A stretch of 64,000 bases of DNA from Erythrobacteraceae bacterium (GTDB lineage Bacteria; Pseudomonadota; Alphaproteobacteria; Sphingomonadales; Sphingomonadaceae): assembly GCA_027489065.1 (NCBI GenBank), contig JAIYAM010000056.1:1-64000 (forward strand), read 5' to 3'. How positions within the stretch are numbered: position 1 is the first letter of the stretch; every line of letters starts with the position of its first letter. Position numbers and translations under genes: made by a program. This document shows positions 28,209-36,784 of the stretch, one piece after another. A model generated the notes under the pieces. It made no database searches and was not told where the DNA came from. It worked only from the letters and a program-made list of their open reading frames with translations.

Positions 28209-29210
28209 TCACAGCCTCACCAGCATCTTGCCGCGGCCTGCGCCGGCCATCAGGTCGACGAAGCCCTGCGGCATCGCGTCGAGCCCCTCCAGCACCGTCT
28301 CGGTGTCGGTCAGCGCGCCTTCGGCCTCGGCGGCGGCGAGGTCGGCGATGATTGCAGAAGCCTCGGGGAAGTAGAACCCGGCGTTAAAGCCCGTCAGGGT
28401 GACGTGCTTCTCGATCGTCGCGAACAGGTTGCGCGGGCCGGCGCGGTAGTTGGCGCTGTCATAGAGCGCGATCGCCCCGCACAGCGCAATCCGACCCTGC
28501 CGTGCCGCGGCGTCGATCAGGATTTCGAGCTGCGAGCCGCCGACATTGTCTAAGGCCGCGTCGATGCCGCCGGGCGCGAGCTGCGCGAGACGCGCGGCAA
28601 GGTCTTCGCGGCGGTAGTTGATCGCGTGGTCGGCGCCCAGTTCCTGCACCCAGGCGCACTTCGCGTCCGATCCTGCCGAGGCGATCACCCTCGCGCCCGC
28701 ACGCTTGGCGAGCTGCACCGCGATCGACCCCACCGCGCCGGCTGCGGCGTTGATGAACAGCGTCTCGCCCGGCTGCGGCTTGAGCACGCCGTGGATGCCG
28801 CCCCATGCCGTTACGCCGGTGAGCCCGTAGAGCCCCAGCCAGCGCTGCACCGGGCCGAGGTCGGCGCTGACCGGCTGAAGTTGCGCGGCGGGCGCAAGGT
28901 AGTGATCCCGCCATCCATGGGCCATCGACAGGACCAGCGCACCCACCGGCAGCGCCTCGCTGGCGCTGGCGATCACCTCGCCGACTGCGCCTCCCGGCAT
29001 GGCCTCGCCGAGCGCCACCGAGCCGTGGATGCTGCCGCTGTCCGCCATGTAGAGCCGCATGTAGGGATCGAGCGACAGCCACAGGTTGCGCACCAGCACC
29101 TCACCCGCGCCCGGCGCGCCGAGGGGCACCTCGGCCAGTGCGAAGTCGTCGGGCCGCGCCGCGCCCTCGGGCCGGCGCGCAAGGACGATCTGGCGGGCGA
29201 TGACGGACAT
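28209..29210 (-). CDS. NADP-dependent oxidoreductase, zinc-independent MDR family (CurA/YncB-like)
   Basis: 333 aa. Begins VIARQIVLARRPEGAARPDDF like leukotriene B4 dehydrogenase/CurA-type reductases. It has LSLDPYMRLYMADSG, the cofactor motif AAAGAVGSIAVQLAKRAGA and CGAIALYDSANYRAGPRN. Such enzymes reduce alpha,beta-unsaturated ketones or aldehydes with NADPH. The start is the ATG at 29210 (MSVIARQIV) with GGGGAGAG upstream, in preference to the longer open frame starting at 29240. Likely its own transcription unit. Confidence 0.88.
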   Translation of the reverse strand: MSVIARQIVLARRPEGAARPDDFALAEVPLGAPGAGEVLVRNLWLSLDPYMRLYMADSGSIHGSVALGEAMPGGAVGEVIASASEALPVGALVLSMAHGWRDHYLAPAAQLQPVSADLGPVQRWLGLYGLTGVTAWGGIHGVLKPQPGETLFINAAAGAVGSIAVQLAKRAGARVIASAGSDAKCAWVQELGADHAINYRREDLAARLAQLAPGGIDAALDNVGGSQLEILIDAAARQGRIALCGAIALYDSANYRAGPRNLFATIEKHVTLTGFNAGFYFPEASAIIADLAAAEAEGALTDTETVLEGLDAMPQGFVDLMAGAGRGKMLVRL

Positions 29211-29309
29211 GGCGGTGCTCTCCCCGGGCGGCGACCTCACCGTGTTCGCTCGCGCTGGTTGGCACGTAAACTGGCGAACTTGCTGGCGCCCAATGCGAAA
29301 GCCGGGGGA

Positions 29310-30875
29310 TCAGCGCGCGTGCGGGACGGTGTAGAGCCTGCCGCTACCGCCGCCTGGCACCAGCACGAAACCTTCGGGTACCACGGACCAGTCCACGGGC
29401 TCGTAGCTGACGATCCAGACGTGGGTGAAGGCGTCGCGCGGGAGCCGGGCGAACGCCTCCGACAGCGGCGGGCGCGAATGGTGGCCGCAGCGCTCGCCCT
29501 GAACGAGGTGCGAGGGATCGCGCGTGAAGGGCTCGGCGGCGGGATAGTGCACCGTGAGCGGGTTGACGCCGGGCTGCTGCCACTGGTCGTTGACGAAGGC
29601 ATCGCGCCGCGCCAGCGCCGCTCCGGACAGGTGATCGAGCGCGGGCAGCGCCCAGGCGATCTGGCAAGGCTTGATCACGAAGAAGGCGACCCGTGCGCCT
29701 TGCGGCATGTGATCGATCGCCGGCAACGCCGCCTCGATGCGCTGGTGTTGCACGATGTAGCTCGCCGCGGTGACTGCCTGCCGCCCCACGAAGAACGCGA
29801 GCGCGATGGCGCTCACGATCCTGACCTGGCGTGACGCAAGCTGGTCGAACCTCACCGCCACCAGCGCCACTGCAAGGCCGTAAGGCAGCAAGCGCATGTC
29901 GGCGAAGGCGGAACCGAACACCTTGGTGGGCAGGATGAAGAAGAATGCGACACACAGCAGCGCGGCTATGCCGATCCCCCCGGCATAGGAGGCCGAGCGG
30001 CTCAGCCGCGCCCAGTAGAGCAGGCCTGCGAGGATCGCGAGCGAAGCGATGTCTGCTTCCGCCCACTTGTTTCTGAACGGCGAGAATAGCCAGCGCAGCT
30101 TGTAGGGCATCGACCACCCCGACATGGCCGCGCCCGAACTCTCGGCGCGCCAGATCACCATCGGGATGATCGGCAGCAACAGGGGCCAGCACACGCCGAG
30201 GATGCGGGCAATCGCCTTCAGCGGGTGCGACCGCGCGGTGAACACCTCGGCGAGCATGGTCGATCCGACGAGCAGTCCAAGGAACGCCCAGCCATAGGTG
30301 TGGGCAACCCAGATCCCTGCGCCCGTCACGCCCAGCCACAGTCCCGCCGCGACCCCGCGTTCCTGGCGGTGAAGGCGGAGCCATACGACATAGGCGAGCA
30401 GCGCCAGCGCCATGCTCAGCGCGTAGTTGATGAAGCCGTAATTGAAGGGGTAGCCATACAGCAGCGTGATCGCCGCCACCGCTAAGGGCGTGACCCGGCC
30501 GTGGACCTCGCGGCTGACCAGCAGCAGGCCGAGCGCGCCGAGCAGCTGGGTGAGGATCACCGTCACGCGCACCGACGTCTCTAACCCCAGCACGGGGTAC
30601 AGCATCTGCACGAGGATATCCCCGCCCAGATTTCCGATCAGCTTCCAATCGTAGGAATAGAAGGGCTGCAGCGCGGGGCGCTGGGCCAGCTCGGTCTGCA
30701 CCGCGTAGCGCCCGAGGTGGCCGTAAAGATCGACCAGCGGCGGGAAGTCGACCAGCAGCAGCGGCATGATTGCAGCGAGGCAGATCAACGCGATGACGGG
30801 CCAGCGATCGAGCCAGCCGGGTTCAGACTGCGGGGCGCTGCCCGCGGCCACGTTCAGGGAATTCGCAAGGGTCAT
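29310..30875 (-). CDS. Polytopic membrane protein, GT-C glycosyltransferase-like
   Basis: 521 aa with about 10-11 hydrophobic segments and a soluble C-terminal domain of about 100 residues. A DLYGHLGRY segment follows the first helix, where GT-C mannosyltransferases have their acidic catalytic loop. I cannot name the family with certainty. The gene overlaps gtrA by ATGA and ends an operon with a GT2 transferase and a methyltransferase. Together these suggest modification of a lipid-linked glycan at the inner membrane, as in Gtr/ArnT-type systems. The catalytic role is inference. Confidence 0.6.
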   Translation of the reverse strand: MTLANSLNVAAGSAPQSEPGWLDRWPVIALICLAAIMPLLLVDFPPLVDLYGHLGRYAVQTELAQRPALQPFYSYDWKLIGNLGGDILVQMLYPVLGLETSVRVTVILTQLLGALGLLLVSREVHGRVTPLAVAAITLLYGYPFNYGFINYALSMALALLAYVVWLRLHRQERGVAAGLWLGVTGAGIWVAHTYGWAFLGLLVGSTMLAEVFTARSHPLKAIARILGVCWPLLLPIIPMVIWRAESSGAAMSGWSMPYKLRWLFSPFRNKWAEADIASLAILAGLLYWARLSRSASYAGGIGIAALLCVAFFFILPTKVFGSAFADMRLLPYGLAVALVAVRFDQLASRQVRIVSAIALAFFVGRQAVTAASYIVQHQRIEAALPAIDHMPQGARVAFFVIKPCQIAWALPALDHLSGAALARRDAFVNDQWQQPGVNPLTVHYPAAEPFTRDPSHLVQGERCGHHSRPPLSEAFARLPRDAFTHVWIVSYEPVDWSVVPEGFVLVPGGGSGRLYTVPHAR

Positions 30876-31255
30876 TCGGTGGTGTTCGGCCTGAAGACGA
30901 AGAACTGGGAGAGAGCGAAGAATACAACGGTATAGGCGGCGATCGCGGGCAGTTGCGCCAGAGCGCTCCCGGCGCCGAGCACGCCGCGCGCGGCGAACAG
31001 GACGGCAAGGTTGGCCGCGTAGGCGATGGCGAAGGCGGCTAGGAACCGCCCGACCTCACGCGCACCCACAGAACCCGTAACCCCGAAAACGAACCGCCGA
31101 TTGAGCGTGAAGGACAGCACCAGGCCCACCCCGAACCCTGCGGCATTGGCTGCGAAATCGCTCAAGCCCGCCCACAGCCCGCCGAAGATCACGGCCCAGC
31201 CGACTGCCGAGTTGGCGAGCCCCGTCAGCCCGAACCGGAACAGGCGCGCCAGCAT
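30872..31255 (-). CDS. GtrA-family membrane protein
   Basis: 127 aa with four hydrophobic segments. It begins RLFRFGLTGLANSAVGWAV, the usual GtrA opening, and has NAAGFGVGLVLSFTLNRRFVF, a strong GtrA signature. GtrA proteins are thought to flip or help transfer undecaprenyl-phosphate-linked sugars made by GtrB-type GT2 enzymes, which fits the GT2 gene two positions upstream. I start it at the ATG at 31255, 4 nt after the methyltransferase stop; the longer frame runs inside the methyltransferase gene. It overlaps the next gene (ATGA). Confidence 0.88.
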   Translation of the reverse strand: MLARLFRFGLTGLANSAVGWAVIFGGLWAGLSDFAANAAGFGVGLVLSFTLNRRFVFGVTGSVGAREVGRFLAAFAIAYAANLAVLFAARGVLGAGSALAQLPAIAAYTVVFFALSQFFVFRPNTTE

Positions 31256-31259
31256 CGGC

Positions 31260-31949
31260 TCAGCGTGCGACGAGACGGTATTGCGCACCCAGCGGCAGCC
31301 AACCGAGCGCGCGCTCGAGCGGGCGAAGGGGCGCGAGGATCGCGGGGAAGAACAGCGTCCAGCGCAGGCCGACATCGGTGAAGCCCGCCGCGCGAAAGCG
31401 GCGGCGCATCTCGGGCGCCGAGATCAGGACCGCATTCGCATCGAACGGGCAGGTCCGCACCGCGTGCTGCGTCAGCGGGTTCCAGGGGTTGTGCTCGAAC
31501 AGGATGAAGCGTCCCTGCGGGCTCAGCGTCCGGCGGATTTCGCCGAGGAGGCGGATGTGATCCTCTTCCGGGATGTGATGGAACACGCAGGCGGTGAAGA
31601 CGAGATCGAAGGTCCCGTCGGCAAACGGCAGGGTCTTCCCGTCATAGCACACCGTCTCGAGCGGGCGGATCGCGCGCGCCTCGCAATGGGTGAGCGAGCG
31701 GGCAGATACGTCGAGCGCGGTCAGCGCCGCATCGGGGAAGGCATCCTGCAAGTGCGGCACGCAATTGCCCCGACCCGCGCCGAAATCCATGACCTTTGCC
31801 GGAGCGATGCCGGCCGCGGCCATGGCCCGCGCGGCTTCCTGCGCCTTGTAGGCTGCGAAGAAGTCGGGGTCCTCGCCGCTCAGCCTGACCGAGGCCGCAT
31901 GCTGCGCGTCATATTCATCGACATAGGCGTCGAATTCAGCCTGCGACAC
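31260..31949 (-). CDS. Class I SAM-dependent methyltransferase
   Basis: 229 aa. The SAM-binding motif is KVMDFGAGRGNCVPHLQDA, followed by FDLVFTACVFHHIPEEDHI and LSPQGRFILFEHNPWNP. The latter resembles methyltransferases that act in polysaccharide loci. The start is a GTG at 31949 (VSQAEFDAYVDEYDAQH) with GGGGAGG at good spacing, overlapping the end of the GT2 gene by 14 nt. The target is unknown; by context it may methylate a sugar or lipid-linked intermediate made by the surrounding operon. Confidence 0.82.
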   Translation of the reverse strand: MSQAEFDAYVDEYDAQHAASVRLSGEDPDFFAAYKAQEAARAMAAAGIAPAKVMDFGAGRGNCVPHLQDAFPDAALTALDVSARSLTHCEARAIRPLETVCYDGKTLPFADGTFDLVFTACVFHHIPEEDHIRLLGEIRRTLSPQGRFILFEHNPWNPLTQHAVRTCPFDANAVLISAPEMRRRFRAAGFTDVGLRWTLFFPAILAPLRPLERALGWLPLGAQYRLVAR

Positions 31950-32961
31950 GGATCGCCTCCCCGTTCTGATCCCGCTCGGCACCCGTATTCTCGGCATTGG
32001 CGGCGGCGGGGTGGCGCCGCACTTCGGCGATGATGAACAGCGGGCGGTGCTTGCCCTCCATGTACATGCGGCCCAGATATTCGCCGAACACGCCGAGCAC
32101 CAGCAACTGGACAGAGCCCATGATCAGGATCAGCGCGGCGAGGCTTGCCCAGCCCTGCACGGTGCCGCCCTGCATCCACACCCAGACGATCCCGGCCAGC
32201 GAAACGAGCCCGGCAAGGCCGAACAGCATGCCGAGGTGCGAGGCAAAACGCAGCGGCACCACCGAGAAGCTCGTCACCGCATCGATCGCGAGGGCAACCA
32301 TCTTGCGCAGCGGATAGTTCGTCTCGCCTGCAAGGCGCGCGTCGCGCTCGTAAGGGAAGGGCACCTGACTGAAGCCGATGAAGCTGACGAGGCCGCGGAT
32401 GAAGCGGTAGCGTTCGGGCATGGCGTTCAGCTGCTCGACGACGCGGCGCGTCATCAGCCTGAAATCGCCCGCGTCGGGCGGGATGTGGGTGTCGACCAGT
32501 TTGCCGAGCATCCGGTAGAACAGCGCTGCCGTGCCGCGCTTGAAGGCGGTCTCGCCGTGGCGCTTGACGCGCTGGCCGTAGACCACGTCATGCCCTTCGC
32601 GCAGGCGCGCCAGCATCGGCCCGAGCAGTTCGGGCGGGTCCTGCAGATCGGCGTCGAGCACGAAGACAAGCTCGCCGCGCACGTGGTGCAAGCCTGCGGT
32701 CAGCGCCAGCTGGTGGCCGTGGTTGCGTGCCAGATTGATCGCGACGATGCGCGGATCACGCTCGGCATGCTGGCAGATCTTCGCCCAGCTTGCGTCCTTC
32801 GACCCGTCGTTGACAAGGATGAACTCGTAGCGCTCGTTAAAGATCGCGCGGGCCGCCGCAGTGACCCGCTCGACCAGCGCGTCGAGCCCGGCTTCCTCGT
32901 TGTAGACGGGGATCACCACCGACAGCGCGCAGGAGCGCGGTGCTGTTTGCGGAACCTGCAA
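31936..32961 (-). CDS. Family 2 glycosyltransferase, GtrB/DPM-like with two C-terminal membrane helices
   Basis: 341 aa. The GT-A fold begins LSVVIPVYNEEAGLDALVER. It has the metal-binding VFVLDADLQDPPELL (DxD) motif and GDFRLMTRRVVEQLN, then two hydrophobic segments near residues 230-300. Typical of polyprenyl-phosphate sugar transferases (GtrB, ArnC), which make Und-P-sugar on the cytoplasmic side. With GtrA and the GT-C-like protein downstream this looks like a three-component glycan modification system. First gene of the operon. About 195 bp upstream separates it from the dehydrogenase gene and contains small GC hairpins only. Confidence 0.9.
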   Translation of the reverse strand: MQVPQTAPRSCALSVVIPVYNEEAGLDALVERVTAAARAIFNERYEFILVNDGSKDASWAKICQHAERDPRIVAINLARNHGHQLALTAGLHHVRGELVFVLDADLQDPPELLGPMLARLREGHDVVYGQRVKRHGETAFKRGTAALFYRMLGKLVDTHIPPDAGDFRLMTRRVVEQLNAMPERYRFIRGLVSFIGFSQVPFPYERDARLAGETNYPLRKMVALAIDAVTSFSVVPLRFASHLGMLFGLAGLVSLAGIVWVWMQGGTVQGWASLAALILIMGSVQLLVLGVFGEYLGRMYMEGKHRPLFIIAEVRRHPAAANAENTGAERDQNGEAIRVAG

Positions 32962-33156
32962 GTTTCCAGACCTCCTGATGCCTCGCGCGGGGTGTTAGCC
33001 GAAAATGTTCAATGAAGCGTGTTGTGCCCGGCTTACGGGCCTTTCGCCCGGCGCGCGGGCGCGGCGTCGCTGCCGAGCGAGCGGAAGAACGCCCTCGCCC
33101 CTTGGACGATCTTTGCCGGAGCTTCAACCGGAACCTAGGTCTCTTGCGCGTTTTCG

Positions 33157-34155
33157 TCAGCCGCCAAGAGCGCTGCGGTAGGCCCTGTCGAGGAGGTCGG
33201 AGGCCGCGCAGATCTCGCGAGCCTCCGGTCGGAAGCCCCTCCCCTGCGCAAGCTGACATGCCCAGGCGGCAGCGGCGCGCCCACCCCAGTCCTCCGGCGG
33301 AGCGACGAGGCGCTCGGATGCGGTGCCGGTGAAGTGCAGCAGTTCGAGGTCGTAGAAGCTCCCTGCGACATTGCGCAGCGACGCGCCCCCCTTGGTACCG
33401 TACAGGCTTGCCTCGATCAGGGCGTCCTGGCCGGCGTTGAGGCGCCACGAGCAGGCGAGCCGCACCGCCGCGCCCGTTTCGAGGGCGAAACTGGCGACGG
33501 CATAGTCCTCGACCTGCTGCGCCCCCGAGCCGAGCGGCCGGCCGCCCGCGAACATCCGCGCCGTCACCTCGCTCACCGCGGGAAAGCCCGTCAGCCACAG
33601 CACAAGGTCGGCGAGATGGACGCCGAGGTCCATCATGCAGCCCCCGCCCGCCTGCGCCTTGTCGTAGAACCACGGCTTGTCGGGCCCGTAGGCGTTGTGG
33701 AAGGTGAGGTCGGCGGCGAAGATCTCGCCGAGCGCGCCCGATCGCACGAGATCGGCGAGCGCCGTAGCGGCGGCGGTGTGGCGGTACGAGAAATCGACAC
33801 CCAGCAGCCGGTCGGCGGCCTCGGCCGCGGCGATTACGCGGGCGACCTCCGTGCCGCTGCGGCCAAGCGGCTTCTGGCAGAACACCGCCATCCCCCGCTT
33901 CAGCGCCGCGATCGCCTGCTCGGCATGCAGCGCGCTCGGCGTTGCAATCACGACCCCGTCGAGCCCGGCATCCAGCAGCGCTTCGTAGGATGGCAGGATC
34001 TCAGCCTCGGGAGCGATGGCGAGCGCCTCGCGCGCGCACTCCTCGGACGGATCGACGATCGCGGCGACCTCGATTGCGCCGGTCTCGCGCATCGCTGCCA
34101 TGCGGTGGCGGCCGATCCAGCCCGTGCCGAGGAAACCTAGGCGCGGCGTCATCAT
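33157..34155 (-). CDS. Gfo/Idh/MocA-family oxidoreductase
   Basis: 332 aa. The N-terminal Rossmann motif is LGFLGTGWIGRHRMAAM, with the family EKP-like motif as FCQKPLGRSGTEV and GGGCMMDLGVHLADLVLWL in the C-terminal domain. Family members oxidise or reduce hydroxyls of sugars and inositols with NAD(P). The start is the ATG at 34155, overlapping the upstream dehydrogenase stop (ATGA); the longer frame is a shadow of that gene. Last gene of the arm that also encodes inositol-phosphate synthase, so an inositol or inositol-derivative substrate is plausible (inference). Confidence 0.9.
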   Translation of the reverse strand: MMTPRLGFLGTGWIGRHRMAAMRETGAIEVAAIVDPSEECAREALAIAPEAEILPSYEALLDAGLDGVVIATPSALHAEQAIAALKRGMAVFCQKPLGRSGTEVARVIAAAEAADRLLGVDFSYRHTAAATALADLVRSGALGEIFAADLTFHNAYGPDKPWFYDKAQAGGGCMMDLGVHLADLVLWLTGFPAVSEVTARMFAGGRPLGSGAQQVEDYAVASFALETGAAVRLACSWRLNAGQDALIEASLYGTKGGASLRNVAGSFYDLELLHFTGTASERLVAPPEDWGGRAAAAWACQLAQGRGFRPEAREICAASDLLDRAYRSALGG

Positions 34156-35114
34156 GCGAGGTCGATCAGCGCCTTGACGAAGCCGCGCGGCTTGTCGCGA
34201 GTGGCGTCGAGCGCTTCGCCGAGGCGGGCGAGCGGATAGCGGTGGGTGTAGAGCGGGGCGGTGTCGAGCCGGCCGCTGGCGACCGCCTCGACCGCCTCGC
34301 TCACGCCGCGAAGCTGCACCCCGACGTCGCGCTCGTGGGCGTTGATCACGTCGATCCCCTTCCAGTTCCAGCCCTGCATATTGACCTGCCTCGGCCCGTC
34401 CTGATGGTAGCCTGCGATCACCAGCCGACCGCCGAAGCCGACGAGCTCGCCCGCCAGATCGAGCGGCCATTGCTTGCCGACGCATTCGATGACCCGCTCG
34501 CACAGCGCCTCCCCGGTGGCGGCTTTCACGTCCTCGATGATCCGCCAATGATCGTTCATGACGATGGTCTCGGCAGCCCCATAGTGCCGCGCCAGGGCGA
34601 GGCTCTCGGGCCGGCGCGAGATGGCGATGACCTTGGCACCCGCCTCGCTCGCCAGCCGGGTGAGCACGGCGCCGAGAAAGCCGATGCCGATGATCGCGAC
34701 ATGCTGGCCCGCTTCTATGGCGCTGCGGCGGAAGATGTTGAAGGCGCAGCCCAGCGCCTCGCCGGGGAAGGGCAGGCCATCCAGCTCGCGCGGGAGCTTC
34801 ACGATCCGGCCCGCGGGCACGATGTCGGCCTCGGCGTAGGAACGGTAGCCGAGGGCGGCGACCCGGTCGCCCTCGGCAAGCCCCGTCACCCCCGGTCCGA
34901 CCGCCTCGATGCGGCCCCAGCCCTCGTGCCCGAGATCGCCCGGCTCGGTGGGATAGGTCATCCATTCCGAGCCCGCCCATGGGGTGAGGTTGGAGGCGCA
35001 CACGCCGCACCCCTCAAGCCGCACCCTGACCTCGCCTGCCCCCGGCTCCGGCCGCGCGATCTCCTCGATCCGCATCTCGCCAGGTCCTGTCAGCACCGCC
35101 GCCTGCATGTTCAT
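34152..35114 (-). CDS. MDR-family (zinc-type alcohol/polyol) dehydrogenase homologue
   Basis: 320 aa. The GroES-like N-terminal domain has CGVCASNLTPWAGSEW and GHEGWGRIEAVGPGV (GHE motif), followed by the nucleotide motif IIGIGFLGAVLTRLASEAGA. The structural-zinc cysteine cluster is absent. By family it oxidises or reduces a secondary alcohol or polyol. The ATG at 35114 overlaps the DUF1003 stop (TGATG); a GTG at 35117 is possible. It is coupled by ATGA to the Gfo/Idh/MocA gene, and the two dehydrogenases probably act in sequence on one substrate. Confidence 0.85.
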   Translation of the reverse strand: MNMQAAVLTGPGEMRIEEIARPEPGAGEVRVRLEGCGVCASNLTPWAGSEWMTYPTEPGDLGHEGWGRIEAVGPGVTGLAEGDRVAALGYRSYAEADIVPAGRIVKLPRELDGLPFPGEALGCAFNIFRRSAIEAGQHVAIIGIGFLGAVLTRLASEAGAKVIAISRRPESLALARHYGAAETIVMNDHWRIIEDVKAATGEALCERVIECVGKQWPLDLAGELVGFGGRLVIAGYHQDGPRQVNMQGWNWKGIDVINAHERDVGVQLRGVSEAVEAVASGRLDTAPLYTHRYPLARLGEALDATRDKPRGFVKALIDLA

Positions 35115-35626
35115 CACGAACCTCTCGCCTTGTGTTGATCGATCTCGTCGAGCACCTCGCCCGCCACCACGTCCTGCTCGATCTCCGCGAGTTCCGCGCG
35201 GTCGACCGGCACCTCGAGCCGCTCGGCCACCCGGTGCAGCAGCTCGGCGAGGCGGGTCAGCTCGTGCTCGGTCAGCAGCGAGATGTGGAGGTCGAGGTCG
35301 GCGCGCCGGTCAGCCAGGGCCGCCATCCGGTTCTGGCTGATCAGCACGAAGGTCGACAGGAAGATCGCCTCCACCGAGGCGGCGCTCGCGAGGATCACGA
35401 AGCTGGGGTCGAAGCGCGGCCCCGGGAGCCAGCCGATGTTGAGCGCGATCCACACCACGACGATCGCGACATGGACCGCGACGAAAGTCATCGAGCCGGT
35501 GAAGGCGGTGATCGCCCTCGCGAGCCGCTCGCTCCACGGCGCGCTGGCATTCTCCGCGCCCTCGCGCTCGGAAAGGGCGACGATATTGTCGCGCAGGGTG
35601 CCGCTGAGGCCGGCAGGCGCGACCAT
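35114..35626 (-). CDS. DUF1003 membrane protein
   Basis: 170 aa with two transmembrane segments (around FVAVHVAIVVVWIALNIGWL and FVILASAASVEAIFLSTFVL), followed by a QNRMAALADRRADLDLHISL segment and a predicted helical tail rich in Glu/Leu. This pattern is the DUF1003 family, of unknown function. The start is the ATG at 35626, overlapping the inositol-phosphate synthase stop (TGATG). Its presence inside this operon is unusual and no role can be given. Confidence 0.85.
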   Translation of the reverse strand: MVAPAGLSGTLRDNIVALSEREGAENASAPWSERLARAITAFTGSMTFVAVHVAIVVVWIALNIGWLPGPRFDPSFVILASAASVEAIFLSTFVLISQNRMAALADRRADLDLHISLLTEHELTRLAELLHRVAERLEVPVDRAELAEIEQDVVAGEVLDEIDQHKARGS

Positions 35627-36732
35627 CAGGCGCCCGCGATGAAGTCTTCGAGCGCGGCGAAAGCCTCGTCGTCGGTCATCTGCTCTGGGGGATGCTTGCA
35701 GAAATAGGCCGCCGCCGGGTGGATCGGGCCGGCAAGGCCGCGGTCGACCGCGAGCTTCGCGCAGCGGATCATGTCGATGGCGACGCCGGCGGAATTGGGC
35801 GAGTCCTCGACCGAAAGGCGCAGTTCGAGGTTCATCGGCACGCCGCCGAACATCTCGCCCTCCATCCTCAGGAAGCAGATCTTGTTGTCGTTCTGCCAAG
35901 CGACGTAGTCGGATGGCCCGACATGGATGTTCTCGTCCACGAGGCGCGTGGCGGCGACCGATTGCACCGCCTCGGTCTTGGAAATCTTCTTGGAAGCCAA
36001 GCGCTTGCGTTCCAGCATGTTGAGGAAGTCGGTATTGCCACCGGTGTTGAGCTGGTAGGTGCGCTTCAGTTCCACGCCGCGCTTGGCGAACAGGTCGGTG
36101 AGCACGCGGTGGACAATCGTCGCGCCGAGCTGCGCCTTGATGTCGTCCCCGATGATCGGCACGCCTGCCGTGCGGAAGCGCTCGGCCCAGGCGGGGTCGC
36201 TGGCGATGAACACCGGGATGTTGTTGACGAAGGCCACCCCTGCTTCGAGCGCGCATTCCGCGTAGAACTCGCTCGCCTTCTGCGAGCCCACCGGGAGGTA
36301 GTTCATCAGCACGTCGGCGCCGGTGTCGCGCAGCGTGGCGACCACTGCGTTGCGGTCGGGTTCGGACGCGGTCGAAGGGAGGAAGGTGCGCTCCTCGGGA
36401 TAGTCCGCCATGTGCGCGGCGATGCCGTCGAGCTTGCGGCCCATCTGCACCATTGCGCCTGTATTTTCAACGGCTTCGCAGAAACGCGTGGTGCAGTTCG
36501 GGGGCGCGAAGATCGCCTCGGCTACATCGCGGCCAACCTTGCGGCGGTCGATGTCCCAGGCGGCCACGACGCGGATGTCGCCCGGCTCGTACCCCCCCAG
36601 CGAGCGGTGCATCAGCCCGGTCGTGTCGTTCGCTCCGCCGCGGTAGTGGGCGATGCCCTGCACCAGCGAACTTGCGCAATTGCCGACGCCGACGAGGGCG
36701 ACATTTATGCCTTGCGAGGGGGGGCTGAGCAT
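35626..36732 (-). CDS. ino1: myo-Inositol-1(3)-phosphate synthase
   Basis: 368 aa. Compact prokaryotic Ino1: VALVGVGNCASSLVQGIAHY (NAD-binding), VLMNYLPVGSQKASEFYAE, GDDIKAQLGATIVHRVLTDL and LNTGGNTDFLNMLERKRLASK are conserved catalytic blocks. It converts glucose-6-phosphate to myo-inositol-3-phosphate. The enzyme is not universal in proteobacteria and usually marks inositol lipid, glycoside or osmolyte synthesis. It follows the glycosidase gene with a 47-nt gap holding a copy of the dispersed repeat, and is coupled to DUF1003 downstream. Confidence 0.95.
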   Translation of the reverse strand: MLSPPSQGINVALVGVGNCASSLVQGIAHYRGGANDTTGLMHRSLGGYEPGDIRVVAAWDIDRRKVGRDVAEAIFAPPNCTTRFCEAVENTGAMVQMGRKLDGIAAHMADYPEERTFLPSTASEPDRNAVVATLRDTGADVLMNYLPVGSQKASEFYAECALEAGVAFVNNIPVFIASDPAWAERFRTAGVPIIGDDIKAQLGATIVHRVLTDLFAKRGVELKRTYQLNTGGNTDFLNMLERKRLASKKISKTEAVQSVAATRLVDENIHVGPSDYVAWQNDNKICFLRMEGEMFGGVPMNLELRLSVEDSPNSAGVAIDMIRCAKLAVDRGLAGPIHPAAAYFCKHPPEQMTDDEAFAALEDFIAGA

Positions 36733-36751
36733 GGGTCTATCCTGATGTTGC

Positions 36752-36784
36752 GGGGGGCTAAGGGGGGTCTGAAGGGGGTCTAGG
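36752..36784. repeat. Dispersed AGACCCCC-tract repeat, copy 2
   Basis: The plus strand reads GGGGGG-CTAA-GGGGGG-TCTGAA-GGGGG-TCTAGG. On the minus (sense) strand CTAGACCCCC comes first and its TAG is the stop codon of the glycosidase gene. The repeat fills the 47-nt space before ino1 within the operon. Confidence 0.85.

Noticed and set aside
31260-31375. Longer start for GtrA at 31375
   Set aside because: The added N-terminal part overlaps the methyltransferase end and is Arg/Ser-rich shadow sequence. The family opens at the ATG at 31255.
33000-33156. Small GC hairpins (GCCCG/CGGGC) as a terminator for the dehydrogenase operon
   Set aside because: Stems are only 5 bp, such hairpins are common by chance in this GC-rich DNA, and no T-run follows.
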